A DNA stretch of 59,403 nt from Flavobacteriales bacterium (lineage in GTDB: Bacteria > Bacteroidota > Bacteroidia > Flavobacteriales_E > Vicingaceae). A program made the position numbers and the translations under genes. Positions 28,424 to 38,541 of the stretch are shown in pieces; the stretch's first letter is position 1; each line of letters starts with the position of its first letter. The notes beneath the pieces were generated by a model. It saw nothing but the letters and a program-made list of their open reading frames with translations, made no database searches and had not been told where the DNA came from. The stretch is from the NCBI GenBank assembly GCA_002706365.1, contig PALM01000043.1, forward strand, positions 1-59,403. The letters are read 5' to 3'.

Positions 28424-31400
28424 TTATCTTAGTAATGTTACATCACCTACTTTGGTGGCCTTTTGTCCGTTTATGAATACCAATTCTAATTTGTATACAT
28501 AAACATCTGCTTGACAAAGCTCACCTTTATAATATCCATCCCAGCCTTGATTTTGGTCTTTGCTTTCAAAAACCAATTCTCCCCATCTATTGAAAATACT
28601 TAGCCTATATTGATCTACATACTCTACGAACGGGAAGAATACTGTGTTGTTTGGATTGTTAGGATCATAACCGCCTCCGCCAGATCCACCAGTACGTGGA
28701 GTAAAAACATTCGGAATTCTTATCGTGTAGTTTGGCTCTACTCTAAATACACGGTAAGCAATATCGCTACAACCATATGAATTCTCTTTATAAAGAGAAA
28801 TCGTATAGGATCCGGTATCCGCATAAGTGTGAATAGGGTCATTTACAAAAGCCGAATCACCATCTCCAAATGTCCAATAGAAATTTGTAGCATCATTCAA
28901 ATCTCCAAAGCCTTGTACTACCGGATTTTCAATATCGGTGACTTCAGGACTGATTTGGAAGCTACTCACTGGAGTAGGCCATACATTCACTTCAAAATTG
29001 CCAGTGAAATCAGACTCACATCCATCGAGGTTTTGAACGCTATAAGTCACAAAATAGCTCACCTCATTCAAATTGTCTGTATTGATGTATGTGTGTGTGG
29101 GAGTTGCCTGATTTGAATTATTTCCATCACCAAAATCCCAGAAGTGAGTATAGCCCGCTGGACTGCCATTGTCGAAGGTTACTGTGAGTGGACTGCAGCC
29201 TTCAATTAAACTATCGCCAAGATTGATCGCAGGAGGTTGAGAGACTTCAACCAAGGCACTGTCGATGATTGAATTACTACATCCATCCACAATTGCTAGC
29301 GAATAATATGTATCTACTGTTGGACCAACAACAACAGGACCGGTTCCACTCAAACCTTGACTCCATATATAAGAAAAAGGTCCAATTGCATTTGCCGAAG
29401 GGTTGAAAATAGGGGTAAGGGTAGCCGAATCGCCCAAACAGATGATTCCAGAAGCGGTTAAACTCACATTCTCATTATAAATATTCCTAACTCCAATAGT
29501 TACTGAGCCTGTTGCAGGAGGACAAGCATTTCCATCTGTCACAGAAACTGAATAAGTAGTGGTTTGCGTAGGAGAAACTGAATGGTCTGGAGCATTTCCC
29601 AATCCATTTGTCCAGTTATATTGATAGTTGCCAACTCCACCGTTAACATTTGCGGTAAGAAGTATAGGAGTATTCACACAAATGGTATCATCTTCTGTTA
29701 AGGTCAAAAGGATTGAATCCGGCTGTAGGATAAATGCAGTATCGGCAATCGTACAGCCATTAGCGTCTGTAAGTGTGAGTGAATAATCTCCCGGACTTAG
29801 ATTGAAGATGTCTTGAGTGTTTTGGCTATTGCTCCAGCTATAGGTGTATGGAGTAGTTCCGCCTACAGGAGTGCTTCTGATCCTTCCATCACTAAAGCCA
29901 TTACAAGTGATTGAATCCTCATCCAGACTAAGGCCAAGGGCAGTAGGTTCAGCGATTGATACCGAATCAACAATAACACAGCCACTTGAGTCGGTCACTG
30001 TTACATAATAATTTCCTCCAGCTAAACCTACAGCAGATGAACTATCTGAATTATTGGACCATGAATAAGTATATGGCATTCTTCCTCCAACTACACTAAT
30101 GTTGGCAGAACCGTCGGCCAGACCAAAGCAGCTAACTGCTATAAAGCTTATGTTTGAGGTGCTAAGTACAGGGGCTTGACTAATTACAATAGAATTTGTA
30201 CTTGTACATTGATTTGCATCTGTTACAGTCACCGTATAAGCTCCTGGGGGAAGGTTGTTGATTTGAGCGGTGCTTGAATTCGCCGGATCATTCCACAAAT
30301 ATGTATAGGGTGTAGTTCCTCCATTTGCACTTACACTTGCATAACCATCAATAAGACCATTACAACTGATATTGAAACTACTATCGATGGTGCTAGTCAA
30401 TTGAGTGGGTTCATTCAAGACCACTGAAAGGGTGTCTGTACATTGTCTAGCATCTGTAACAGTTAGTTGATAGCTTCCTGCTACAACTCCACTAAGACTA
30501 TCGGTATTGTTATTATTACTCCACAAGTAAGTAAGTGGTGCCGTTCCACCTTGAATATTAGTAAGCACTCTTCCATCGCTTCCACCAAAGCAACTGATGT
30601 CTTGTGTTACTGCTAAGCTGCTAACTAGACTATCTGACTCTCCCACTTCAATAGAATCAACCGCATTACAGCCATTGGCATCTGTAAGAACTATATAGTA
30701 CATCCCAGCAGCTAGATTGGAAATTGTATCTGTTGTTGAACTTGATGGGTCACTCCACAGATAAGTGTATGGTTGAGTTCCACCCGTAACTGTGACATAT
30801 GATTTCCCATCGAGAAGTCCATAACAGCTTACACTATCTTCAAGGCTTGTACTTAAACTGAGAATTTGAGGTTCGGTAATGACAATACTTGCAGTATCTG
30901 AACAGGAGTTTTGGTCTGTGACAGTAACATTGTATACTCCAGCAGCAAGATTGAAGATACTATCGTTGGTTGAGTTTGTAGGGTCATCCCATTGAATCAA
31001 ATAAGGAGCAGTGCCTCCTTGGATCTGAATTGAAGCAGAGCCATCACCTGAATTGAAACAGCTGAGGTTAGCAGAAGCACTAATTGTTGCTACTAAACTA
31101 TCTGGTTCACTAATAACCACAGAATCTGAAACTGAACACAAATTGGTATCAGTAACACTTATTGAATAGATCCCTGGACTTAGATTGGCAACACTGTCAA
31201 TGCTTGTGCTTGCGGCATCATTCCATTGAATGTTATAAGGTAAAGTTCCACCATTGATAACTGCACGTGCTGTACCATTTGCCAATCCAAAACAGCTGAC
31301 GTTAGCAGAGTCTACAATATCTACAGTAAGTTGAGGTGGTTCAGTAATGGTGAAGCTTAGAACAGAATCACAACCTAGAGTATTGGTCATGGTTACCGTA

Positions 31401-34015
31401 TATGTGCCTGCTCCAAGATTAGCTCTATTCTGAGTTGATGGTCCATCAGACCATGAATACGTAAATGGAGTAAATCCACCTGCCGGACTCACAGCAATAC
31501 TTCCATCATTGGCACCAAAACAGCTAACGTCTGTTACAGTAGCAATTGGGTTACCTGTAAAACGAACAATGGTAACTCTAACTCGATCCGTGTCTGGATC
31601 ACAAATGCCAATGTTGTCGGTCACTAGATCCAGATTGACAAAACCACTTGCAATCTCAGCATTTGAAGGAGTATATAAAGCATTCAAAGTGTTTCTGTTC
31701 GGCGTAAAAGTTCCGGTACCGCCTACCCATCTTCCACTATTGCTAATACTAACATTACCGTAAAGTTGGAAAGGAAAATTCTCAATACAAACTAGTGTAT
31801 CTACTCCCGCAGTGGCAATTGGTTTTTCTCTTGTGTTTACAACAATACTATCTATTGAAGTACACCCTCTTTCATCGCTAACAGTTAGTAGGTAGGTTGT
31901 TGTATCGGAAGGACTGGCAATTGGGTTTGCTAGAGTATCATCATCCAAGCTCGTGGCAGGAGTCCATAAATAGCTAGCTCCAATTGTAGTAGTCGTTGGT
32001 GAACCACCTATTGGAGTACTTTGTCCATCACAGATAGCGGTATCATTTCCAGCATCAACTATAGGGTTAGGATAATCGAATCGAATTCCTACCACATTAG
32101 AATTAGACACACAAGAATTACCCACATTCACCAATTCTATTCTGTATGCAACTGTATCTGTACACACATTAAAGGTGTCGCAAAAGCTTTCTGTTGCTGA
32201 TGTGGCATATAGATTGAATCCCGAGCCAATTGGGTATTCCCTGTAAATATTATAAGCAGTATCACTGCCATTTGGCCATGGAGAACTTAATGGATTCCAA
32301 TTGAGCTCAACACAACTGTTGTTAAAGCTGATCTGCTGGAAGATGGTTGAAATGGTATCCGTTTCCAGGATAGTCCAGCCATCATTACAACCGGATTTAG
32401 CCCGAACGATATAGTGCATCGACTGCTGATCGGCAGCAGCCCCTACATGAGTATAGGTAGTTTGGTTTATGTTTGCTACAGAGTCTATCAAAGCGTAAGG
32501 ACCAGCTTTATTTGGTGCAGCATAGATCATCCATTGAATGAAGGCGCTATCGGGATCGACAGGATTTTCCCATGTGAGGCTTACATCTCCATTTGATTGT
32601 ACGTCTGCACAATAGATCTCAGGGTTCACAACCAATGAATCTCCGAGAATAGTAATTGCAATAGAGGTGATCACCTGTCCTGCCGCTGGGCAATAGTCGT
32701 CAAAAGCTCTAATGGTAAAGAGATATGTATTCTTATTTACATTACAAACAGGAGTGTAATTAGCGATTTGATCACAACTTGTTCTCCATCTAAACCTAGT
32801 ATTGTAAACGCTGAATCCGGTATCAGGAGTAGGGTAGCTAAGTGTTGCACAAGGAGGGTTCGGACAACCAGTAGTTGAATCGGTGAAATTATTACCAAAC
32901 ATCAATCCACTCGCAAATATGAAAAGGCTATCATCCTTAGGATTTCCTGCTCTTAATGAATCGATTATACCAATATTGAAGTCGACAAAGTCGCCAACTT
33001 TCACCGTATCTCTTAGAATAGTGGAAGAGAATGATGTAACAACCTGTGGCGGTTCATTTGGAGCACAGCCTGCAGTAATAACTGTTTGAAGCTCTCTATA
33101 GATCTCCGCAATCTTTTGTCCGCAACGCCAAGCAGAAACCTTAATTACCGATATGTATTCACCTTGATTATATGAGGTGAAAGTGATCTCTCCAGTTTCT
33201 GGATCAAGCACGGCGGGTATATTTCGATTATCGAGATTGGTATCGGGAAAAGGGCTCAAATAACTAAAGCCAGAGCCTGCATCCAAAGGCAAGAAAGGCG
33301 GATTGATGTTCTCTTGATATAATCCACCAATTACACATGGAGTAGGATTACAGAAATTACCGTCCAGTGGCCTTGCCCATTCATATGAAAGTGAATCCAA
33401 TTCATTATCAAAGGCAGAGTGGTTGTAGGTAAACTCTTTACCTGCACAGATAATGGTAGATGGTTTCTGAAAAAAGTTAGGCGAAGAATCAAAACAGTTA
33501 TTTACGTTCTGATTATTATATGCAAACATCTTTGCTCTCAGTGTGATTCCAAAGTTTTGAGCATTTACAATATTGTCGATAGCTGCATTTCGATCTCCAT
33601 ATGTCCAAGTGAAAACCCAACCATTTGCCGGCGGGGTTCCATTCAGATTAATCTGGTTACTTACCAATACATATTCTTCAATAGCTCCTGGAATATCCGG
33701 ATCAGCTTGAGTAAGGGTAGCACAAGGACTGCCCTCGCATGAAGCAGTAATATCTTCAACCGAGAAGAATGTGAGGGGAATTTGTGTGATATTCCCAATG
33801 TTTGGGTAATTGTGAACTTGTAAGGCGTGATTATTGGTGTTAAAGGCCACACCATTACAATCGCGATATATTTTTAGAGTAAATATGTATCGGCCATTGG
33901 CTAAACATTCCCAGGTGATTTCTCCACCCATTACGTGCGTAGCCTTCACTTCATTTAAGCCTGAAAAAAAAGCGAAAATGATTAGTAGCAGAAAGAAAAT
34001 TCTTTTCAGAAACAT
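28424..34015 (-). CDS. Giant SprB-repeat surface adhesin, T9SS type B cargo
   Basis: 1863 residues. Signal peptide (1-25), an N-terminal domain starting THVMGGEITWECLANGRYIF, beta-sandwich modules to about 830, then eight SprB repeats (about 830-1420) of the form [VI]SC-G--DG...GG--PY-Y-WS...L--G-Y-V-VTD---C. Two Ig-like and two PKD modules (HFWDFGDGNNSN, FYWTFGDGDS) follow, then a gliding-motility C-terminal domain (about 1765-1863) with NVFTPR, FNRWGELVFE and QGWDGYYKG. SprB is the moving adhesin of gliding Flavobacteria, so this may bind surfaces or polymers. The PorP/SprF partner is next in the operon. Whether the cell glides is not shown here. Confidence 0.93.
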   Translation of the reverse strand: MFLKRIFFLLLIIFAFFSGLNEVKATHVMGGEITWECLANGRYIFTLKIYRDCNGVAFNTNNHALQVHNYPNIGNITQIPLTFFSVEDITASCEGSPCATLTQADPDIPGAIEEYVLVSNQINLNGTPPANGWVFTWTYGDRNAAIDNIVNAQNFGITLRAKMFAYNNQNVNNCFDSSPNFFQKPSTIICAGKEFTYNHSAFDNELDSLSYEWARPLDGNFCNPTPCVIGGLYQENINPPFLPLDAGSGFSYLSPFPDTNLDNRNIPAVLDPETGEITFTSYNQGEYISVIKVSAWRCGQKIAEIYRELQTVITAGCAPNEPPQVVTSFSSTILRDTVKVGDFVDFNIGIIDSLRAGNPKDDSLFIFASGLMFGNNFTDSTTGCPNPPCATLSYPTPDTGFSVYNTRFRWRTSCDQIANYTPVCNVNKNTYLFTIRAFDDYCPAAGQVITSIAITILGDSLVVNPEIYCADVQSNGDVSLTWENPVDPDSAFIQWMIYAAPNKAGPYALIDSVANINQTTYTHVGAAADQQSMHYIVRAKSGCNDGWTILETDTISTIFQQISFNNSCVELNWNPLSSPWPNGSDTAYNIYREYPIGSGFNLYATSATESFCDTFNVCTDTVAYRIELVNVGNSCVSNSNVVGIRFDYPNPIVDAGNDTAICDGQSTPIGGSPTTTTIGASYLWTPATSLDDDTLANPIASPSDTTTYLLTVSDERGCTSIDSIVVNTREKPIATAGVDTLVCIENFPFQLYGNVSISNSGRWVGGTGTFTPNRNTLNALYTPSNAEIASGFVNLDLVTDNIGICDPDTDRVRVTIVRFTGNPIATVTDVSCFGANDGSIAVSPAGGFTPFTYSWSDGPSTQNRANLGAGTYTVTMTNTLGCDSVLSFTITEPPQLTVDIVDSANVSCFGLANGTARAVINGGTLPYNIQWNDAASTSIDSVANLSPGIYSISVTDTNLCSVSDSVVISEPDSLVATISASANLSCFNSGDGSASIQIQGGTAPYLIQWDDPTNSTNDSIFNLAAGVYNVTVTDQNSCSDTASIVITEPQILSLSTSLEDSVSCYGLLDGKSYVTVTGGTQPYTYLWSDPSSSTTDTISNLAAGMYYIVLTDANGCNAVDSIEVGESDSLVSSLAVTQDISCFGGSDGRVLTNIQGGTAPLTYLWSNNNNTDSLSGVVAGSYQLTVTDARQCTDTLSVVLNEPTQLTSTIDSSFNISCNGLIDGYASVSANGGTTPYTYLWNDPANSSTAQINNLPPGAYTVTVTDANQCTSTNSIVISQAPVLSTSNISFIAVSCFGLADGSANISVVGGRMPYTYSWSNNSDSSSAVGLAGGNYYVTVTDSSGCVIVDSVSIAEPTALGLSLDEDSITCNGFSDGRIRSTPVGGTTPYTYSWSNSQNTQDIFNLSPGDYSLTLTDANGCTIADTAFILQPDSILLTLTEDDTICVNTPILLTANVNGGVGNYQYNWTNGLGNAPDHSVSPTQTTTYSVSVTDGNACPPATGSVTIGVRNIYNENVSLTASGIICLGDSATLTPIFNPSANAIGPFSYIWSQGLSGTGPVVVGPTVDTYYSLAIVDGCSNSIIDSALVEVSQPPAINLGDSLIEGCSPLTVTFDNGSPAGYTHFWDFGDGNNSNQATPTHTYINTDNLNEVSYFVTYSVQNLDGCESDFTGNFEVNVWPTPVSSFQISPEVTDIENPVVQGFGDLNDATNFYWTFGDGDSAFVNDPIHTYADTGSYTISLYKENSYGCSDIAYRVFRVEPNYTIRIPNVFTPRTGGSGGGGYDPNNPNNTVFFPFVEYVDQYRLSIFNRWGELVFESKDQNQGWDGYYKGELCQADVYVYKLELVFINGQKATKVGDVTLLR

Positions 34016-34143
34016 AGCTTGTCAGTAGTGCGAACCTACCGTTTTTTACGGATTTGTCTTGCTCAAAGTTGCACCTAAATTAAGAGATTTACGAATGCTT
34101 TAGTATGAGTCTGTATGTCAGGCATGTACAGCTGTATTTTTCT

Positions 34144-34938
34144 TTACAATGATTCGAATAGTGAGCCTTGACTGGCCATATAAAGAAGGAAAACTACGCC
34201 TATCAGAATTCGATAGTATCCAAAGTGCTTAAAACCGTAGTTCATTACGATCTTCAAAAAGATCTTTACTGCAAACCATGCAGTTACAAAGGCCACTGCA
34301 AGTCCTATTCCCAATAAGATCAACTGCTCTTGATTAAAGTCTATTGGAGTTTGCAGTAAGTCGTATCCGGTTGCCGCTATCATTGTAGGTACTGCCAATA
34401 AGAAAGAGAATTCAGTAGCCTGGGTCTTGTTCAGTTTATTGAATACTCCACCAATAATGGTAGCAGCTGCTCTTGAAGTTCCGGGAATCATGCTTAAACA
34501 TTGAATCAGACCAATGAAAACAGCATTCTTATAAGGGAGGTCCACCACATCATCTACCTTTTCTTCTTTCTCAACTACTCTTTTGTCGATCAAGATCAAA
34601 ATGATTCCGCCAATAATAAGTGAAACGGAAACCACAACTGGATTAAATAGAACAGATTTAATGAAGTCGTAAGCTAAAAGTCCAATTACCGCCGTAGGAA
34701 TAAATGCAGCTGCCAATTTAAAATAGATCTGCAAACCTTGAAGGAATCGATTCAAATACATGATCACAATAGCTAAAATGGCCCCTAACTGAATAGCTAT
34801 TTCAAATGTCTTCACGAATTCATCTTCGTGAATTCCCATTAAAGAAGAAGTGAGGATCATGTGTCCGGTAGAAGAAACGGGAAGGAATTCGGTAAGGCCT
34901 TCAACTATGGCCAGAATAATACTCTGAAGTATGCTCAT
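34144..34938 (-). CDS. uppP: Undecaprenyl-diphosphatase UppP (BacA)
   Basis: 264-residue multi-pass membrane enzyme that dephosphorylates undecaprenyl diphosphate to recycle the lipid carrier for peptidoglycan and O-antigen. The two catalytic motifs EFLPVSSTGHM (near 17-27) and PGTSRAA (near 152-158) are intact. Excess activity gives bacitracin resistance. Its start is 105 bases from the divergent phosphoesterase gene. Confidence 0.97.
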   Translation of the reverse strand: MSILQSIILAIVEGLTEFLPVSSTGHMILTSSLMGIHEDEFVKTFEIAIQLGAILAIVIMYLNRFLQGLQIYFKLAAAFIPTAVIGLLAYDFIKSVLFNPVVVSVSLIIGGIILILIDKRVVEKEEKVDDVVDLPYKNAVFIGLIQCLSMIPGTSRAAATIIGGVFNKLNKTQATEFSFLLAVPTMIAATGYDLLQTPIDFNQEQLILLGIGLAVAFVTAWFAVKIFLKIVMNYGFKHFGYYRILIGVVFLLYMASQGSLFESL

Positions 34939-35003
34939 CTATGATTCAAGAGAGGTTTAAGCGACCAAATTAAGGAATACAAGCTGATTTCTGGAATAGA
35001 ATT

Positions 35004-35039
35004 TTGGCTTCAAATCCGCAGCATTCTTGCATACATTTG
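35004..35039 (+). promoter_or_regulatory. Promoter of the DHH phosphoesterase operon, leaderless
   Basis: TACATTTG at 35032-35039 is an exact -7 box; a TTG at 35004-35006 may be the -33. The ATG is at 35044, so the transcript should begin at or next to the start codon. Confidence 0.65.
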
Positions 35040-35043
35040 TCAG

Positions 35044-36045
35044 ATGCAAATAAAGCCGGAATTACTCAAAACCATTAGAGCTGCAAATCAGGCAGTTATT
35101 CTATCACATCGTTCACCCGATGGAGATTCTATTGGCTCTTCACTTGCCATCTGTCATTTTTTAAATGACTTGGGAGTGAAGGCGAATGTGATCACTCCGG
35201 ATCCGGCACCTGATTTTTTGAGCTGGATAAAGGGATTTGATCAGATGCATAATCATGAGCAGCACTCTTCTGAAGTAGAGGGCATGATTGCAAATTCCGA
35301 TCTCATTTTTTGTCTCGATTTCAATTCACCATCTAGAGTAGGTTCTTTGGAAGAAGCTCTGCAGGCTAATACCAATGCATATCGCATCAATATAGATCAT
35401 CATCAAGAGCCTGAAGACTTTTGCGATCTGCAAATTGTAGACACTTCAGCTAGTTCTACTGCAGAATTGGTTTATCAATTCATCATTGAATTGGCTACCC
35501 TTGAAACCATCGACCTTGCTATGGCCGAAGCAATTTATACAGGTATACTCACAGATACAGGCTCTTTTAGGTTCTCTTCTACTTCGGCAAAGACTCATGA
35601 GATTGCAGCAAGATTGATATCAATTGGTGTACAACCACAGAATGTGCATGCAGCAGTATACGATAGTTATTCTGCAGAGCGTTTAAGACTTCTGGGTTAT
35701 GCATTGAATGAAGGCCTCAAGCTATATGAGAATGATAAGTTGGCCATTATTTCATTAGATGATAGTGTGCTTAAGAAATTCCAATTCAAGAGAGGAGATA
35801 CGGAAGGACTTGTAAATTACCCCTTGAGTATTAAGTCGGTAAAGATTTCCATTCTACTCACTGAAAAGGATGGCAAGATCAAGATGTCGTTTCGTTCGAA
35901 AGGAGATATGGCAGTAAATGGCTTTGCAAGGGATCATTTTGACGGAGGTGGACACATAAATGCTGCCGGTGGTATAAGCCACATTGGAATGCAAGCTACC
36001 ATAGAAAAAATTGAAGGATTGATCGATGAATTGCTTAAAAGCTAA
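35044..36045 (+). CDS. nrnA: DHH/DHHA1 phosphoesterase, NrnA-like
   Basis: 333 residues. The DHH domain shows SHRSPDGDSIGSS near residue 20, a DFNSP motif and IDHHQEPED near 118, which bind two metals; the C-terminal DHHA1 domain has GGGHINAAGG. NrnA enzymes degrade nano-RNA or c-di-nucleotide products and hydrolyse pAp to AMP. All metal ligands are present. It heads an operon with three FKBP lipoproteins; the first begins 1 base after its stop. Confidence 0.9.
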   Translation: MQIKPELLKTIRAANQAVILSHRSPDGDSIGSSLAICHFLNDLGVKANVITPDPAPDFLSWIKGFDQMHNHEQHSSEVEGMIANSDLIFCLDFNSPSRVGSLEEALQANTNAYRINIDHHQEPEDFCDLQIVDTSASSTAELVYQFIIELATLETIDLAMAEAIYTGILTDTGSFRFSSTSAKTHEIAARLISIGVQPQNVHAAVYDSYSAERLRLLGYALNEGLKLYENDKLAIISLDDSVLKKFQFKRGDTEGLVNYPLSIKSVKISILLTEKDGKIKMSFRSKGDMAVNGFARDHFDGGGHINAAGGISHIGMQATIEKIEGLIDELLKS

Positions 36046-36046
36046 T

Positions 36047-36592
36047 ATGACTAGGTTCATTACTGGATCTTTCGCATGCTTTCTAATTGCTTTTTCATTA
36101 ATGGCTTGTGATAATGAGCCTAAAAAGAAGAGCATCCCTCTAAAAGTGCAGAGTAAGAAGGAGTATCAAGACTTGATGATCGAGTCGCACAAAGCCTATC
36201 TTCAAAGAGAAAGGGAAAAGCTGGATCATTTTACAGATTCACTTCCCTATGATTTCGTTCAAACAGAATCGGGTTTGAGGTATACTGTAACCCACACCGA
36301 GAAATCAACTGATAGCATTACAGCCGGAGATATTGCTGTAATCCATTACACCTTGACCCTTCTTAACGGAGATACAGCCTATCAAACATTGACTCAGAAG
36401 CCTCAAGAGTTTATGGTGAATATGGATGATGTGGAAGCCGGATTGCATGAAGGAATACAATATCTGGCAGTAGGAGATAAGGCGATCATGGTGCTGCCTG
36501 CACATTTGGCCCATGGTTTAACGGGGGATCAAGCCGCAATTCCAATTCAAACTCCTGTAGTATACCACCTTGAATTATTGGCTAAGAAATGA
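36047..36592 (+). CDS. FKBP-type lipoprotein, GldI-like
   Basis: 181 residues from ATG 36047. Lipoprotein signal ending LMAC, a charged helix (about 30-60), then an FKBP domain. Relative to FKBP12 several active-site residues are lost: no Phe-Asp pair, no VIPGW and LAHG in place of the AYG turn, so proline isomerase activity is doubtful. GldI, a lipoprotein needed for gliding in F. johnsoniae, has this layout. First of three tandem FKBP genes; overlaps the next by 4 bases (ATGA). Confidence 0.85.
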   Translation: MTRFITGSFACFLIAFSLMACDNEPKKKSIPLKVQSKKEYQDLMIESHKAYLQREREKLDHFTDSLPYDFVQTESGLRYTVTHTEKSTDSITAGDIAVIHYTLTLLNGDTAYQTLTQKPQEFMVNMDDVEAGLHEGIQYLAVGDKAIMVLPAHLAHGLTGDQAAIPIQTPVVYHLELLAKK

Positions 36593-37431
36593 AGCAGTTT
36601 ATTGGAATTCTTGCGCTTGTTTCACTCTTCTTGTTTTCCTGCGAAAGGAGCGAGAAGGAAGAATTTAAGAAAATTGCTGAGGGAGTATCCTATAAGTATT
36701 TGAAGTTTGGCGATGGCGATACTGTGAAGACGGGAGATCATATCATGCTTTACATTACGGTATTGGATGAGAAGAATGACACCCTTCATTATGTGCCTAG
36801 ATATCCATACTTTGTTGAGGTCGGCGATAAGAAGATAGACTCTGTCTGGATGCGAATAGGAGAAGGTGATAGTGTGCACATTAGATGTGATCGCAAATTG
36901 CTCAATCAATATTTGAGATTGTACAATCCCTTGCAGTCGGATGAGGGAGTTGTAGAGATCAGAGCTTCACTTCAAGAGGCTATGTCGGCCGAGGAAGCGA
37001 AAATGAGAAAGGCAGAGGAACTTTCTAAAAGAGAGTTGCAAGAACAACTAGAGTTGAAGAAATATCTCGAAAAGTACGGTCGTGACTTCCAAGAGATCAA
37101 TGGGATCTACAGAAAGATTCTGGAAAGAACGGATGGAGATAGCATCAAATATGGCGATCAATTGAGGGTTGCATACACCGGAAAATTCATGAATGGATAT
37201 GTCTTTGACGATACAGATTCCAAAGGACTAACCCCAACTTTCAGATATGGAGAAGATTTTCAGCTTTTAGAAGGGGTTCAAAGTGGATTAAAGGGCATGA
37301 AAGAAGGTGAAAGCGTTAAAATAATATTACCTTCGCGCCGAGCTTTTGGAGAGAAGGGTTCTTTAGCTGGAATTGTTCCTCCATATACCTCAGTAATATT
37401 TGAAATTAAGATCTTAAAAATTGAAAAGTAA
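36589..37431 (+). CDS. Two-domain FKBP-type lipoprotein, divergent
   Basis: 280 residues: lipoprotein signal (LFSC), a first degenerate FKBP domain (about 25-125), a charged linker helix (130-165) and a second FKBP domain (170-280). The second keeps VAYTGKFMNGYVFDD but has LLEGVQSGL where active enzymes have VIPGW, and RAFGEKG for AYG. It is likely a chaperone rather than a fast isomerase (inference). It starts inside the stop of the previous gene and is followed by the third FKBP gene after 7 bases. Confidence 0.85.
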   Translation: MKQFIGILALVSLFLFSCERSEKEEFKKIAEGVSYKYLKFGDGDTVKTGDHIMLYITVLDEKNDTLHYVPRYPYFVEVGDKKIDSVWMRIGEGDSVHIRCDRKLLNQYLRLYNPLQSDEGVVEIRASLQEAMSAEEAKMRKAEELSKRELQEQLELKKYLEKYGRDFQEINGIYRKILERTDGDSIKYGDQLRVAYTGKFMNGYVFDDTDSKGLTPTFRYGEDFQLLEGVQSGLKGMKEGESVKIILPSRRAFGEKGSLAGIVPPYTSVIFEIKILKIEK

Positions 37432-37438
37432 TAGCAAA

Positions 37439-38362
37439 ATGAAGAATTTATTAGCCGCTGTTTTATTGTTGTCATTGGGAGTATTGGTTTCCTGTGGTCA
37501 GAAGGAGATGAGCAGATTCCCAGATTATACAAAATTGCAAGATAATCTGTACATCAAGTACTTCACTCAGAACCAAGAAGGAAGAGAAGTACAACAAGGA
37601 GATGTAGTGACTTTGAACATGAAATACACTACTGAAGACGATTCTGTATTGTTTGAATCAGGTGCAGGTCAGCCGCCAATTCAGGTGCCAGCTGATACCG
37701 CTAAATACCCTGGTGATTTCATGGGCGTATTCATTGGAATGCACAAAGGTGATAGCGCTTCTGTATTGGTAAACGCAGACACTTTCTTTATTAAAACTGC
37801 AGGAATGCCTCAAAGCCCAAACTTTATTGATTCTGGTAGTGTGTTGAAATTCACGATTGCCGTTCTAGAAGTACAATCAATGGAGGAAATGCAAGCTGTG
37901 AAAGCTAAGGAAGCTGAAGCGAAGCAAGCTGATGAGATGGCTCAACTAAGCCAGTATATTCAAGAAAATAACATTACTGTAGAGCCAACTTCTACTGGAA
38001 TGTACTACATCAGCCGTAATAAAGGTGCGGGTAAGCAAGCTGAAGCTGGTAAAAAGGTGAAAGTGAATTACTCAGGTCGTTTGATCAACGGACAATATTT
38101 TGATACTTCTATTGAAGAAGTAGCAAAAGCTCAAGGCCTGTACGATGAGAGAAGAACTTATCAGCCTCTTGAATTCACACTGGGTCAAGGCCAAGTAATT
38201 CCAGGATGGGATGAAGGTATTGCCAAGATGAAAGAAGGTGAAAAAGCTACTTTAATTATTCCTTCTAAATTGGCTTATGGTGCGAACCCTAGACCAGGTG
38301 GAGTAATTCAACCATTCAATACTTTGATCTTCGAAGTTGAATTGATCGAAGTGATGGACTAA
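37439..38362 (+). CDS. FKBP-type peptidyl-prolyl isomerase lipoprotein
   Basis: 307 residues from ATG 37439 (a TTG 18 bases upstream is less likely). Lipoprotein signal ending LVSC, an N-terminal divergent FKBP-like domain (about 25-140), a helix (145-180) and a C-terminal domain with a full active site: VNYSGRLINGQYFDTS, QVIPGWDEG, KLAYGANP, PFNTLIFEVEL. This one should be an active periplasmic-side isomerase. The operon ends at the terminator 38391-38432. Confidence 0.9.
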   Translation: MKNLLAAVLLLSLGVLVSCGQKEMSRFPDYTKLQDNLYIKYFTQNQEGREVQQGDVVTLNMKYTTEDDSVLFESGAGQPPIQVPADTAKYPGDFMGVFIGMHKGDSASVLVNADTFFIKTAGMPQSPNFIDSGSVLKFTIAVLEVQSMEEMQAVKAKEAEAKQADEMAQLSQYIQENNITVEPTSTGMYYISRNKGAGKQAEAGKKVKVNYSGRLINGQYFDTSIEEVAKAQGLYDERRTYQPLEFTLGQGQVIPGWDEGIAKMKEGEKATLIIPSKLAYGANPRPGGVIQPFNTLIFEVELIEVMD

Positions 38363-38390
38363 GAAACCATCTTTTAAAAGAAAATAAAAG

Positions 38391-38432
38391 CCCTGAGGTT
38401 CTTCTGTTAAAGAATCTTCAGGGTTTTTTTTT
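38391..38432 (+). terminator. Intrinsic terminator after the FKBP operon
   Basis: CCCTGA (38391) pairs with TCAGGG (38418-38423), with an inner TTCTT/AAGAA stem, followed by nine T's. Confidence 0.92.
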
Positions 38433-38489
38433 AACACAATTTGACTGAAAAGTTGTTAGATATAAAATAGGTGACCAATAAAGCGGCTC

Positions 38490-38497
38490 TATATTTG
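38490..38497 (+). promoter_or_regulatory. -7 box of the pyridine-nucleotide oxidoreductase gene
   Basis: TATATTTG, an exact match, 44 bases before the ATG. Confidence 0.6.
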
Positions 38498-38541
38498 TTA
38501 TATTAGAAAAATAGGATGAAATTTCATCATTCCTAAGCGAC

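Noticed and set aside
34037-34049. Terminator CCGT-T5-ACGG before the uppP/adhesin gap
   Set aside because: Stem of 4 bp with no T tail on the needed strand; too weak.
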